Origin: Halomonas rhizosphaerae
GTDB lineage: Bacteria; Pseudomonadota; Gammaproteobacteria; Pseudomonadales; Halomonadaceae
Assembly (NCBI RefSeq): GCF_030010555.1
Contig: NZ_JASCQP010000028.1
Location: 124,001-188,000 of the forward strand
DNA length: 64,000 nucleotides
Direction of reading: 5' to 3'
Shown: positions 1 to 8,470 of the stretch, in pieces
Layout of the letters: every line of letters starts with the position of its first letter
How positions within the stretch are numbered: position 1 is the stretch's first letter
Notes under the pieces: generated by a model
Told to the model about the DNA's origin: nothing
What the model saw: the letters and a program-made list of their open reading frames with translations, nothing else
Database searches by the model: none
Program-made: the position numbers and the translations under genes

Positions 1-1523
1 GCGCGCGCCTGGGCGCCGTGCACTCGGTGGTGTTCGGCGGCTTCGCCCCCCACGAGTTGGCCGTACGCATCGAGGATGCCGAGCCCAAGGTGGTCGTCGC
101 CGCCTCCTGTGGCGTCGAGGTCGACCGGGTGTTGCCCTACAAGCCGATCATCGATGCGGCGATCGAGCAGAGCAGCTACAAGCCCGAGGCTTGCGTGGTG
201 TTCCAGCGCGAGCAGCATCGGGCCGAACTGGGAACGATCGACCACGACTGGGCGGCCCTGGTCGAGAAGGCAGAGCCTGCCGACTGTGTTGCTGTCAAGG
301 GCAGCGATCCGTTGTATGTCCTCTATACCTCCGGGACCACCGGCAAGCCCAAGGGGGTCGTGCGGGATACCGGGGGCTATGCCGTGGCGCTGACCTATTC
401 CATGGACACCATCTACGACGTGGCCCCCGGCGACGTCTTCTTCTCGGCCTCCGACGTGGGCTGGGTGGTCGGCCATTCCTACATCGTCTATGCCCCGCTG
501 CTGCGCGGCTGCACCACGGTGGTCTATGAGGGCAAGCCGGTGAAGACACCGGATGCCGGTGCCTTCTGGCGCCTGATCAGCGAGTACCGGGTCAAGAGTT
601 TCTTCACCGCGCCCACGGCCTTTCGCGCCATGAAGAAGGAAGACCCGGACGCCAAGCTGATGGCCCAGTACGACATCTCCTGTCTCAAGGCACTGTTCCT
701 GGCCGGCGAGCGCCTGGATCCCCCGACCTTCCACTGGCTGGACGACCTGATGGACGTGCCGGTAATCGACCACTGGTGGCAGACCGAGACCGGCTGGCCG
801 ATCGCCGCCAACCTCCAGGGGCTGGAACCGATGCCCACCAAGGCGGGGAGCGCGACGGTGCCGGTGCCCGGTTTCAACGTCCAGGTCCTGGATCGCGAGG
901 GGGAGCCTGTCGCTCCCATGGAGCAGGGCAGCGTCGTGATCAAGCAGCCGATGCCGCCTGGCTGTCTGACCGGTGTATGGGGGGACCCGAAGCGCTTCCA
1001 CAGCGCCTACATGGCGGCCTTCCCCGGCTACTACCTGACCGGTGACGGTGGCTACTTCGACGAGGATGGCTACCTGTTCATCATGGGGCGCACCGATGAT
1101 GTCATCAACATTGCCGGCCACCGCCTCTCCACCGGCGAGATGGAGGAGGTCGTCGGCGCCCATCCCGCCGTGGCCGAATGCGCGGTGATCGGCATCCACG
1201 ATGCCCTCAAGGGCCAGCTGCCGGTAGGGCTGGTGATCCCCAAGGACGGTTTCGAAGGCCGCGAGGCGGATCTCGAGGAGGAACTGATCGCCCTGGTGCG
1301 CGAGAAGATCGGGCCCATCGCCTGCTTCAAGCAGGTACTGGTGGTCGACCGCCTGCCCAAGACCCGTTCCGGCAAGATCCTGCGCAAGCTGCTTCGCAAC
1401 ATCGCCGACGGCAAGGAGTTCGGCGTGCCCTCGACCATCGATGACCCGGCGAGCCTGCAGGACGTGCACGAGGCCATGAAGGAGCGCTCGGTGGGTACCG
1501 CCCACGAGGCCCGCCAGGTCTGA
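1..1523 (+). CDS. prpE: Propionyl-CoA synthetase (acyl-CoA synthetase family), 5' truncated by the window edge
   Basis: Adenylate-forming enzyme that makes acyl-CoA from a short-chain acid, ATP and CoA in the cytoplasm. The frame is open from base 3, so the N-terminus lies outside the window; about 506 residues of a usual ~630 are present. Visible motifs are the AMP-binding P-loop YTSGTTGKPKG (around base 328), the WWQTETGWP core motif, the YYLTGDGG and GRTDDVINIAGHR hinge motifs, and the C-terminal PKTRSGKILRK with the catalytic lysine. The family resemblance is to PrpE rather than Acs because of the HSVVFGGFAPHELA stretch and overall spacing, but an acetyl-CoA synthetase-like specificity is not excluded. 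A GC-rich hairpin follows the stop codon. Confidence 0.85.
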   Translation, partial: ARLGAVHSVVFGGFAPHELAVRIEDAEPKVVVAASCGVEVDRVLPYKPIIDAAIEQSSYKPEACVVFQREQHRAELGTIDHDWAALVEKAEPADCVAVKGSDPLYVLYTSGTTGKPKGVVRDTGGYAVALTYSMDTIYDVAPGDVFFSASDVGWVVGHSYIVYAPLLRGCTTVVYEGKPVKTPDAGAFWRLISEYRVKSFFTAPTAFRAMKKEDPDAKLMAQYDISCLKALFLAGERLDPPTFHWLDDLMDVPVIDHWWQTETGWPIAANLQGLEPMPTKAGSATVPVPGFNVQVLDREGEPVAPMEQGSVVIKQPMPPGCLTGVWGDPKRFHSAYMAAFPGYYLTGDGGYFDEDGYLFIMGRTDDVINIAGHRLSTGEMEEVVGAHPAVAECAVIGIHDALKGQLPVGLVIPKDGFEGREADLEEELIALVREKIGPIACFKQVLVVDRLPKTRSGKILRKLLRNIADGKEFGVPSTIDDPASLQDVHEAMKERSVGTAHEARQV

Positions 1524-1557
1524 CGTCAGTCGCGAGAGCGCCTGGTCTCGACCGCAA

Positions 1558-1587
1558 GACGCCGCCGCCCTCCCGGGCGGCGGCGTC
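1558..1587 (+). terminator. GC-rich hairpin after prpE
   Basis: A 13-bp perfect stem (1558-1570 with 1575-1587) and a TCCC loop lie 35 bases after the prpE stop. Only a short GTT follows, so termination strength is uncertain. Confidence 0.55.
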
Positions 1588-1608
1588 GTTCCACGGCAGG
1601 GCGAGCCA

Positions 1609-1637
1609 TGGCCAGGCACCGGGACAGGCCGTATAAT
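1609..1637 (+). promoter_or_regulatory. Candidate sigma70 promoter for the yhhQ-like gene
   Basis: A perfect TATAAT at 1632-1637 with TGGCCA (4 of 6 matches to TTGACA) at 1609-1614, spacer 17. The start codon is about 75 bases downstream. Confidence 0.5.
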
Positions 1638-1713
1638 GCCCGGCCTGTCCGCCCCGGGGCGATTGCCGTTCCACGAGGGTTCCCTCACCCCTCCCCAAAA
1701 AAGGATGCCGTTG

Positions 1714-2397
1714 ATGTTCGTGCTTTCCGATGCCCAGTACCGGCGCTGCCTGACGCTGCTGGTTGCCTTCCATATCCTGGTCATCGCCGCCAGTAACTAC
1801 CTGGTCCAGCTGCCTTTCACGCTTTTCGGGTTCCATACCACCTGGGGCGCCTTCAGCTTCCCCTTCATCTTCCTGGCCACCGACCTCACCGTGCGTCTGT
1901 TCGGCAAGGAGCCGGCGCGTGCCATCGTGCTGAGGGTCATGCTGCCGGCGCTGGTGATCTCCTATGTCGTCTCGGTCGTCTTCCCGCGCGGTGGTTATGC
2001 GGGGCTCGAGGGGCTGGGCGAGTGGAACCTCTTCGTCGCGCGGATCGCGCTGGCGAGCTTCATGGCCTACGTGCTGGGCCAGTTGCTGGACGTGCAGGTC
2101 TTCGACCGCCTGCGCGCCCTCAAGGCCTGGTGGGTGGCCCCGACGGTCTCCACGGTGCTCGGCAACCTGGCCGATACCTTCGCCTTCTTCTCCATCGCCT
2201 TCCACGAGAGCCCCGACCCCTTCATGGCCGCCAACTGGCCGGAGATCGCCTGGGTCGACTACGTGATCAAGCTCGGTATCAGCCTGGCGTTCTTCCTGCC
2301 TCTCTACGGCGTGCTGCTGGCCTGGCTCAGTCGTCGCCTGGTGGCCGTGACGGGCAGCGCCGACCTGATGCCTGGCGCGGCACGGGCCCGAATCTGA
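1714..2397 (+). CDS. yhhQ: Queuosine precursor transporter, YhhQ/VUT family membrane protein
   Basis: Integral membrane protein of about 227 residues with roughly six hydrophobic segments, matching the VUT/YhhQ family that in E. coli imports 7-deazaguanine precursors of queuosine. The family-like stretch is FPFIFLATDLTVRLFGK, followed by AWWVAPTVSTVLGNLADTFAFFSIAF. The start is set at 1714 because AAAAAAGGA ends nine bases before it; an ATG at 1705 is also in frame but overlaps that ribosome-binding site. It is a single gene between prpE and an esterase gene; the following gene starts 22 bases after its stop, so co-transcription is possible. No preQ1 riboswitch was recognised in the leader. 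Confidence 0.8.
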   Translation: MFVLSDAQYRRCLTLLVAFHILVIAASNYLVQLPFTLFGFHTTWGAFSFPFIFLATDLTVRLFGKEPARAIVLRVMLPALVISYVVSVVFPRGGYAGLEGLGEWNLFVARIALASFMAYVLGQLLDVQVFDRLRALKAWWVAPTVSTVLGNLADTFAFFSIAFHESPDPFMAANWPEIAWVDYVIKLGISLAFFLPLYGVLLAWLSRRLVAVTGSADLMPGAARARI

Positions 2398-2419
2398 CCC
2401 CCCACCCGAGGAGACTGAG

Positions 2420-3199
2420 ATGCCCATCGAACTCCACTATATCGACACCGGGGGCGACACCACCCCGCTGGTGGTCGTCCACGGCCTGCTCGGCAGCGCC
2501 GACAACTGGCGCTCCCACCTCAAGCAGTGGCAGCGCCGGCATCGGGTAATTGCCGTCGATCTGCGTAACCATGGTCGTTCTCCCCATGTCGATGGGATGG
2601 GCTACCACGCCATGGCCGAGGACCTCCTCGCCCTCCTGGACCGGCTCGGGGTAGCCAGGGCCCACCTGCTCGGACACTCCATGGGCGGCAAGGTGGTGAT
2701 CAGCCTGGCTCGGCTGGCGCCGACCCGCGTGGCCTCGCTGATCGTCGCGGACATCGCGCCGCTCGCCTATGGCCATGACCACGATAGCGTCTTCGCCGCC
2801 CTGCGCCGCGTCGAGGCGGGCCGGCCCAGCAATCGCCGCGAGGCCGATGCGTTGCTCGCCGAGCATGTCGAGGAGTCCGCCGTGCGCCTCTTCCTGGCCA
2901 CCAACCTCGAGCGCGACGACGAGGGCATCCTGCGCCTGCGCATCGGCCTCGATGAGATCCAGGACGACTACGAAACGATCATGGGGGAGCCGGCGGGAGA
3001 GGGCGCCTTCGAGGGGCCGACCCTGGTGCTGCGCGGTGCCCGTTCGCGGTATGTGGCCGACGAGATGCTGCCGGCGCTGCGCGAGGTGCTGCCGAGGGCC
3101 GAGATCGAGACCCTGGAGGCGGGCCACTGGCTGCACGCCGAGCAGCCCAAGGCCTTCCAGGCGGCGGTCAACGCCTTCCTCGAGCGCGTGGAGGCCTAG
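2420..3199 (+). CDS. Alpha/beta hydrolase, YbfF-like esterase
   Basis: A 259-residue alpha/beta hydrolase. It has the HG oxyanion segment VVVHGLLGSADNW near residue 20, the nucleophile elbow GHSMGGK (serine near residue 92), an acid position in the C-terminal half, and a closing histidine in LEAGHWLHAEQP. The pattern RNHGRSPHVDGMGYHAMAEDL is typical of YbfF acyl-CoA/lipase-like esterases. A good ribosome-binding site GAGGAGACTGAG precedes the ATG. Its stop codon overlaps the stop of the convergent gene by four bases, leaving no room for a separate terminator. The natural substrate cannot be told from the sequence. Confidence 0.82.
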   Translation: MPIELHYIDTGGDTTPLVVVHGLLGSADNWRSHLKQWQRRHRVIAVDLRNHGRSPHVDGMGYHAMAEDLLALLDRLGVARAHLLGHSMGGKVVISLARLAPTRVASLIVADIAPLAYGHDHDSVFAALRRVEAGRPSNRREADALLAEHVEESAVRLFLATNLERDDEGILRLRIGLDEIQDDYETIMGEPAGEGAFEGPTLVLRGARSRYVADEMLPALREVLPRAEIETLEAGHWLHAEQPKAFQAAVNAFLERVEA

Positions 3200-4419
3200 C
3201 GGGGCGACGCCCCCAGGTCGATGGCCAGTCGCGATGCCGGGTGGCGCTCCCGGATCAGGCCGGCCTCGAAGAGGTACTCCTCGAAGCGGCGATAGCGGCC
3301 CTGATCCAGGGCTGCGGGGCTGAGGTTAAGGCGCGAGCGGACCATCTCCCAGGCCTCGCGATTGACCGCGGTGTCCAGGGCCGGCTCCGTTTTCGCTATC
3401 AATGACCAGGCCTCGTCCGGATGGTTGGCGATCCAGGCCGTGGCCTCCTCGATGGCCGCCACCAGGCGGCGGATGGCATCCCGCTGCGGTGCCAGGTGGT
3501 CGCGGTTGGCGAGCAGCACCAGGCCATCATGGAGCGGGATGCCCAGATCCTCGATGCGCAGTACGCGGGTGGCCAGCCCCACGTCGGCGAGCTGTCGCGG
3601 CAGCAGGTGGCGCATGGCGCCGATAACGCCATCCACTCGCCCCTCGCGCAGGGCATCGTCGAGCCGGAAGTGCAGCGCCTCGGTTTCGATCTCGTCGTCG
3701 CGGATCGCCGCGCCGCGCAGCAGGGCAGCCAGCAGCACGTCACGGCTGTCGATATCGGCATGGCCGATGCGCGAGCCGGCCAGTTGAACGGGGGTCTCGA
3801 TGGCCCCGTCCTCGGGCACTACCAAGGCGCTCAAGGGCATGGCGATCAGGCTGGCGACACGGACCAGCGGCAGGCCGCGATCTACCTGGAGATGCAGCAG
3901 TGGCTGGCGGGCCACCGCCAGGTCGATCCGTGACGCTGCCAGCAGCTTGCTGGGCACGTCCGGATCGGCCGGTGTCACGAGGGTCACCTCCAGTCCGCGG
4001 CTGGCAAACAGGCCTCTCTCCCTGGCGACGAACAGGGCGGCATGGCGAGGGCTGGGATAGCCGTCCAGCATGATCTTGAGCGAGGTGGCCGGCGGTGGCT
4101 CGATCGGTTCTGCCGGGCGCAAGGCGATGGCCGGGATGCTGGGGCGCGAGGGCGTGTCGACACTGGGCCCGGTCGGGGCCTCTCGGTAGCGACGGCGAAC
4201 CTGAGCCCAGGCGGCGGCCTGGGCGGCCTCCCTTGCCGCCTTGTCGGCAAGGGCCTTAAGGTCGGGCACCATCACCTCTGTGCCCAGCGGCGGGAAGCCC
4301 TCCTGAGCCTCAACGACGGCGGCCGGTGGCTCGGCCGCGGCGGGTAGCGTCGACAGCAGGGCGGCTGCCGGCAGCAGCAGGCGCCAGCGGAGAGGTCGCC
4401 GAAAAACGGGTGTGATCAT
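3196..4419 (-). CDS. Orphan periplasmic binding protein, NMT1/SsuA-like, with an N-terminal extension
   Basis: About 407 residues. A signal peptide (two arginines, then LLLPAAALLSTLPAAAEPP) is followed by an unusual segment of roughly 95 residues, rich in alanine, arginine and proline. A binding-protein domain then starts at LKIMLDGYPSPRHAALFVARERGLF, typical of the NMT1/THI5/SsuA family that carries pyrimidines, sulfonates or nitrate-like ligands. The start at 4419 is chosen because AGGAG lies ten bases upstream; the longer open frame to 4515 lacks a signal. No permease or ATPase gene is adjacent, so the transport partner and ligand are unknown. It is convergent with the esterase gene. Confidence 0.7.
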   Translation of the reverse strand: MITPVFRRPLRWRLLLPAAALLSTLPAAAEPPAAVVEAQEGFPPLGTEVMVPDLKALADKAAREAAQAAAWAQVRRRYREAPTGPSVDTPSRPSIPAIALRPAEPIEPPPATSLKIMLDGYPSPRHAALFVARERGLFASRGLEVTLVTPADPDVPSKLLAASRIDLAVARQPLLHLQVDRGLPLVRVASLIAMPLSALVVPEDGAIETPVQLAGSRIGHADIDSRDVLLAALLRGAAIRDDEIETEALHFRLDDALREGRVDGVIGAMRHLLPRQLADVGLATRVLRIEDLGIPLHDGLVLLANRDHLAPQRDAIRRLVAAIEEATAWIANHPDEAWSLIAKTEPALDTAVNREAWEMVRSRLNLSPAALDQGRYRRFEEYLFEAGLIRERHPASRLAIDLGASPR

Positions 4420-4580
4420 CGGTACTGGACTCCTGCCATGCGTGCTACCCGGCCTTGCGTCAGTGCCGCGCAAGCTTAACCGCTGCCCACGGGCCGCGGC
4501 CAGACATGGCCACAAACGGAAATCGCCGTGCCCGGCGCTGCATGCGATAATCCGGTTTCTCGCAGCCTAGGCAGGATGCC

Positions 4581-6287
4581 ATGGATTCGATCAACAGCCT
4601 CTTCCTGCTCAGCGGCTTCCTGCTGGCCCTGAGCATCCTCGCCAGCCGGCTCTCCTCGATGGCCGGGGTCCCCCTGCTGCTGATCTTCCTGGGTCTTGGC
4701 ATGCTGGCCGGGGAGGAGGGGCTGCTGGGTATCCAGTTCGACGACTATTCACTGGCGTTTCTGATTGGCCACCTGGCGCTCGCCATGATCCTCCTTGATG
4801 GCGGGTTGCGCACCCGCCTCAAGACCTTCCGCGTCGGCTTCCGACCGGCGCTCTCCCTGGCCACGCTGGGGGTCTTCATCACCAGCTCGCTGGTGGGCGT
4901 GTTTGCCATGTGGCTGTTCGACCTGAACCTGGTGCAGGGGCTGCTGGTAGGGGCCATCGTGGGGTCCACCGATGCCGCGGCGGTGTTCTCCATGCTCAGT
5001 GGCCGGGGCGTCAATCTCAACGAGCGGGTCGGCGCGACGCTGGAGATCGAGTCGGGGACCAACGACCCCATGGCGATCTTCCTCACACTGATGCTGGTGG
5101 AAGTCCTGGTCGGCGAGATCGGCGGGATGGGCGAGACCCTGCTGTTCTTCGTGCAGCAGTTCGGCCTGGGCATCGTCATCGGCGTGGGCATCGGCTGGCT
5201 GAGTGCGCGCCTGCTGAGCTGGCTGGACCTGGCCCCGGGCCTTTATTCGCTGCTGGCCCTGGGGCTTGGCTTCTGCGTTTTCGGACTGACCAGTGCGCTG
5301 GGGGGCAGTGGCTTCCTGGCCATCTACCTGGCAGGCCTGATGATCGGCAATCGCCCAGGCCGCCACCTCAACTTCATCCTGCCGGTGCATGACGGCCTGG
5401 CCTGGCTCTCCCAGATCGGCCTCTTCCTGGTACTGGGGCTGCTGGTCACGCCAAGCGAGATGCTCGATTACGCGCTGCCCGCGTTGCTGGTCGCCCTGGC
5501 GCTGATCTTCATCGCCAGGCCGCTGGCGGTGCTGGTCGCCGTGAAGCCCTTCTTCAAGTTCCGCTGGCGGGAGATCGGCTTCATAGCCTGGGTGGGCCTG
5601 CGCGGGGCGGTGCCCATCGTGCTGGCGATCTTCCCGGTCATCGGCGGCGTGGAGAACGCCTCGCTCTACTTCAACGTCGCCTTCGCGGTGGTGCTGCTGT
5701 CACTGCTGATACAAGGCGGCAGCCTGCCCTGGATGGCGCGGCGCATGAAGGTCGAGCTGCCGCCCAGCGTCACCCCGAACCGTCGTGGGCCACTGGGCAT
5801 CCTGCCCGAGAACGACTACGAGATGTTCGTCTATGAGGTCGAGAACGGCGACCTCGAGGACGTACCGATCCGGCTGTTGCGCTTTCCCTCCGGGGCGCTG
5901 ATCTCGGCACTGTTCCGCGAGCACGCCATGCTCCATCCCAAGGGCAGCACCCGGCTTCGGCTGGGTGACGTGATCTGCGTGATCGGTCGCACGGACGACC
6001 TGCCGGCGCTCAATCGCCTGTTCAACGGGGATGCCAAGCTCAAGCGCGAGCGGGCCTTCTTCGGGACCTTCACCTTCGACGGGGAGGCACAGATGCGTGA
6101 TATCGCCGATGCCTATGGCCTGACCCTGAGCCCCGGCGAGCAGGACATGACGCTCGCCGAGTTCATCTCCCTGCGGGTCGGCGGTCATCCGGTGGTGGGC
6201 GATGACGTGGACTGGCACGGTATACACTGGGTGGTCAGCGAGATGGACGGCAACAAGGTCACTCGGGTGGGGCTGCGGCTCTACTGA
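4581..6287 (+). CDS. nhaP2: Potassium/proton antiporter, NhaP2/CvrA type
   Basis: A 568-residue CPA1-family inner-membrane antiporter. The N-terminal ~385 residues form about 12 membrane helices, including GSTDAAAVFSML and ESGTNDPMAIFLT, the ion-binding core with the ND pair. The cytoplasmic C-terminal part has a TrkA-C-like segment (EVENGDLEDVPIRLL to DVICVIGRTDDL) and a CorC/HlyC-type end. This layout matches K+/H+ antiporters such as E. coli CvrA, which act in K+ homeostasis and osmotic adaptation, fitting a halophile. AGGCAGGA precedes the ATG. It is a single gene facing the convergent yaeQ. Confidence 0.85.
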   Translation: MDSINSLFLLSGFLLALSILASRLSSMAGVPLLLIFLGLGMLAGEEGLLGIQFDDYSLAFLIGHLALAMILLDGGLRTRLKTFRVGFRPALSLATLGVFITSSLVGVFAMWLFDLNLVQGLLVGAIVGSTDAAAVFSMLSGRGVNLNERVGATLEIESGTNDPMAIFLTLMLVEVLVGEIGGMGETLLFFVQQFGLGIVIGVGIGWLSARLLSWLDLAPGLYSLLALGLGFCVFGLTSALGGSGFLAIYLAGLMIGNRPGRHLNFILPVHDGLAWLSQIGLFLVLGLLVTPSEMLDYALPALLVALALIFIARPLAVLVAVKPFFKFRWREIGFIAWVGLRGAVPIVLAIFPVIGGVENASLYFNVAFAVVLLSLLIQGGSLPWMARRMKVELPPSVTPNRRGPLGILPENDYEMFVYEVENGDLEDVPIRLLRFPSGALISALFREHAMLHPKGSTRLRLGDVICVIGRTDDLPALNRLFNGDAKLKRERAFFGTFTFDGEAQMRDIADAYGLTLSPGEQDMTLAEFISLRVGGHPVVGDDVDWHGIHWVVSEMDGNKVTRVGLRLY

Positions 6288-6315
6288 GCCGGCATGGAAT
6301 AGCGGTGGGGCGCGT

Positions 6316-6870
6316 TCAACGCTGTGCCATCGAGGACTTGCGTACGGTGAGGTGAACCTCCACCGAGTTATCCGGGCTGGTCAGCCAGACGCCACCATCC
6401 TGCATTATGGCACTCAGCGTCATGCCCTTTGTCGCCAGCGCAGCCAGGGCCTGCACCGAGGCCGGGTCAATATCCACGACCGTCAGGTTGTCGAGGGTGG
6501 CGAGCTTGCCGGCGATCTGCTCCCACCAGATGGCGGCACCGTTGCCGCTGTAGGTGTAGATGATGACCTGCCTGGCCCGGCCGCAGGCGCGGCGAATGGC
6601 CTTCTCATCGGGCTGCCCGAGCTGGATCCATTGGTCGATGGTGCCGGTCAGGTCCTGGCGCCAGAGGTCGGGTTCGTCCGTGGTGCTCACGCCACGACCG
6701 AAGGCCAGTGCCTCGTCGGCATTCAGGGCGAAGGCCAGCAGCCTCACCATCATGCGTTCGTCGGTTTCCGAGGGGTGACGAGCCACGGTCAGGGCATGAT
6801 CCGCGTAATAGTGCCGGTCCATGTCGGCGATCTGCAGCTGGACCTTGTGAATCGTTGCCTTTAGCGCCAT
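6316..6870 (-). CDS. yaeQ: YaeQ family protein
   Basis: A 184-residue cytoplasmic protein matching YaeQ along its whole length: MALKATIHKVQLQIADMDRHYYADHALTVARHPSETDERMM at the start, GTIDQWIQLGQPDEKAIRRAC in the middle, and a C-terminal VEVHLTVRKS. YaeQ has a restriction-endonuclease-like fold; in enterobacteria it was isolated as a suppressor of RfaH loss, but its biochemical role is not settled. The ribosome-binding site is weak. It is divergent from the phosphatase gene at 6960 and convergent with the antiporter gene. Confidence 0.85.
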   Translation of the reverse strand: MALKATIHKVQLQIADMDRHYYADHALTVARHPSETDERMMVRLLAFALNADEALAFGRGVSTTDEPDLWRQDLTGTIDQWIQLGQPDEKAIRRACGRARQVIIYTYSGNGAAIWWEQIAGKLATLDNLTVVDIDPASVQALAALATKGMTLSAIMQDGGVWLTSPDNSVEVHLTVRKSSMAQR

Positions 6871-6959
6871 TTGACCAAGTCACTCGTCCGTCGGGGAAAT
6901 TAAGGCCTGCCATCATGACATAGTCGGCGGCGTCGGGGGATTAATGAGGAGGTCGTACC

Positions 6960-7610
6960 ATGCTGACCAGGCACCAAGCGAACATCAGGGGGCGCGATTT
7001 CTTCGTGGGGGACATTCACGGTCAGTACCGCCTGCTGCAGGAAGTCTTGCAGGGTGTCGCCTTCAGCAAGTCGGAGGATCGCCTGTTCTGCGTTGGCGAC
7101 CTCATCGACCGGGGAGGCGATTCGCTCGACTGTCTGAAACTCGTCTTCATGCCGTGGTTTCACGCCGTGCGCGGCAATCATGAGGAATTGGCCAGCAACG
7201 CGCTGCGAGAGGGCGAGGGCAGCAGCGCCTGGGCGTTGTGGATGATCAATGGCGGTGGTTGGGTCGTCGAGAGCGGGGTGGGCGAGACGCGGAGGGTCCT
7301 GCAGGCGGCGCTTCGCCATTTGCCGCTTGCGCGCGAAGTCACGGTCAAGGGAAAGCGCATCGGCATGGTGCACGCCGAACCGCCGACGGACTGGTCGCGA
7401 ATCGAGGAGGCCGACCCTCGAGCGCTGGTCTGGGAGCGCTCCCGTATTCAGCGGGGCGACGAGACGCCGGTGGCGGACGTCGACGCCGTCGTCGTCGGCC
7501 ACACCATCGTGGAGCGGCCGCTGACCCTGGGCAACGTCCACTACATCGATACCGGGGCCTTCTGTACCGGCCGCCTGACGCTGGTCGATGCACGCGAGTT
7601 GCTGAGGTGA
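6960..7610 (+). CDS. Serine/threonine protein phosphatase, PrpA/lambda-type metallophosphoesterase
   Basis: A 216-residue metallophosphoesterase of the small bacterial PPP group (PrpA/PrpB, lambda phosphatase). All signature motifs are present: GDIHGQ (Asp18, His20), GDLIDRG (Asp47, Asp50, Arg51) and RGNHE (Asn73, His74), plus VVVGHTIVERP near the C-terminus, where metal-binding histidines lie. These enzymes bind two metal ions and dephosphorylate phosphoproteins or phosphoesters; in E. coli they affect protein-misfolding signalling. A very strong ribosome-binding site GAGGAGGT lies upstream. No adjacent kinase gene is seen, so the target is unknown. Confidence 0.85.
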   Translation: MLTRHQANIRGRDFFVGDIHGQYRLLQEVLQGVAFSKSEDRLFCVGDLIDRGGDSLDCLKLVFMPWFHAVRGNHEELASNALREGEGSSAWALWMINGGGWVVESGVGETRRVLQAALRHLPLAREVTVKGKRIGMVHAEPPTDWSRIEEADPRALVWERSRIQRGDETPVADVDAVVVGHTIVERPLTLGNVHYIDTGAFCTGRLTLVDARELLR

Positions 7611-7668
7611 GGGAGGTACGACAATGGCAAGCCTTGCCCGGGAAGACAGTCAAGATGCCGCACCCATG

Positions 7669-7690
7669 AAAAAGGCGCCCTTAGGCGCCT
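7669..7690 (-). terminator. Rho-independent terminator of the tRNA-Ser gene
   Basis: Read on the minus strand, the stem AGGCGCC/GGCGCCT (7-bp arms, loop TAAG) is followed directly by five T residues. It begins 17 bases after the tRNA 3' end. Confidence 0.85.
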
Positions 7691-7706
7691 GATTCTAAAG
7701 AAGAAG

Positions 7707-7796
7707 TGGCGGAGGGACAGGGATTCGAACCCTGGGAAGGCTCTCACCTTCGCCGGTTTTCAAGACCGGTGCATTCAACCGCTCTGCCATCCCTCC
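7707..7796 (-). tRNA. tRNA-Ser, anticodon TGA
   Basis: On the minus strand the 90-base sequence begins GGAGGGATGGCAGAGCGG and ends CCCTCCGCCA, with encoded CCA. The anticodon loop is CTTGAAA with anticodon TGA. The long variable arm (GGTGAGAGCCTTCC region) is typical of class II tRNA-Ser, and the T loop is GGTTCGAATCC. Acceptor arms pair GGAGGGA with TCCCTCC. Confidence 0.97.
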
Positions 7797-7811
7797 GGCT
7801 CACGGTTGGGT

Positions 7812-7839
7812 ATACTACCAGCTTTCCCCGCCGGGTCAA
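7812..7839 (-). promoter_or_regulatory. Promoter of the tRNA-Ser gene
   Basis: On the minus strand, TTGACC (7839-7834) and TAGTAT (7817-7812) are separated by 16 bases, placing transcription start about ten bases before the tRNA 5' end at 7796. Confidence 0.7.
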
Positions 7840-7920
7840 GAGCGCCTAGGGATCAAGATGTTAGGCCTCTCATGACGAGGTGAGGCACAATGGAGAGATC
7901 GGTGACTGCAGGAGAGCATC

Positions 7921-8391
7921 ATGCTTGACCCCACCGCGAATGACGGGGTGCGTCCGGTCCCCGCTGTCTCGGCCGCCGTGATCAAGGGTGACCGCATCCT
8001 CATGGTGCGACGACGTAACCCGCCCAGCGCGGGCATGCTGGCCCTACCCGGTGGCAAGGTGGAGGCGGGCGAGAGTCTCCAGCAGGCAGCGGCGAGGGAA
8101 CTACTGGAGGAGACCGGTGTGCTCGCGGCGCCCCGTCGCATACTGACGGCCATCGACCTGTTCGACCACGATGATGCGGGTCTGCTGAGAATGCATTTTG
8201 TCATCGTGGTGGTGCAGCTTGAGTGGCAGGGTGGGGTGGAGGCGGCAGCCGACGATGCCACCGAGCTGCGCTGGATGGACCTCGAGGCACTCGAACAGGA
8301 TGACGGGGAGGTCTGTGATTCGGCCTCTCGCGTGGCGCGACGGGTGCTGGCCGAGGCGATGTCCGCAGAAAGCGCGTTGAAGCCCGACTAG
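7921..8391 (+). CDS. Nudix hydrolase
   Basis: A 156-residue Nudix protein. The Nudix box GGKVEAGESLQQAAARELLEETGV (about residues 42-65) keeps the full GX5EX7REUXEEXGU pattern, so Mg2+-dependent pyrophosphohydrolase activity on a nucleoside-diphosphate-linked substrate is expected. The substrate is not readable. GGAG lies eight bases before the ATG. The C-terminus after residue 120 is family-variable. Its 5' flank is shared with the divergent tRNA-Ser promoter. Confidence 0.8.
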   Translation: MLDPTANDGVRPVPAVSAAVIKGDRILMVRRRNPPSAGMLALPGGKVEAGESLQQAAARELLEETGVLAAPRRILTAIDLFDHDDAGLLRMHFVIVVVQLEWQGGVEAAADDATELRWMDLEALEQDDGEVCDSASRVARRVLAEAMSAESALKPD

Positions 8392-8470
8392 CCAGTCTCT
8401 TGCGTCGGGAACCTTCTGGCGGCATTCTAGGTCAAGTGCCTAGACCAACTACACAGGGAGCTTCGGATCC

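Noticed and set aside
1327-2427. 366-codon minus-strand frame across prpE and yhhQ
   Set aside because: Antisense to two recognised genes and spans their intergenic terminator and promoter; no family pattern.
7801-7920. tRNA-Ser as an integration site of a mobile element
   Set aside because: No integrase, direct repeat of the tRNA 3' end or island-like DNA lies next to it; the nearest recombinase is about 34 kb away.
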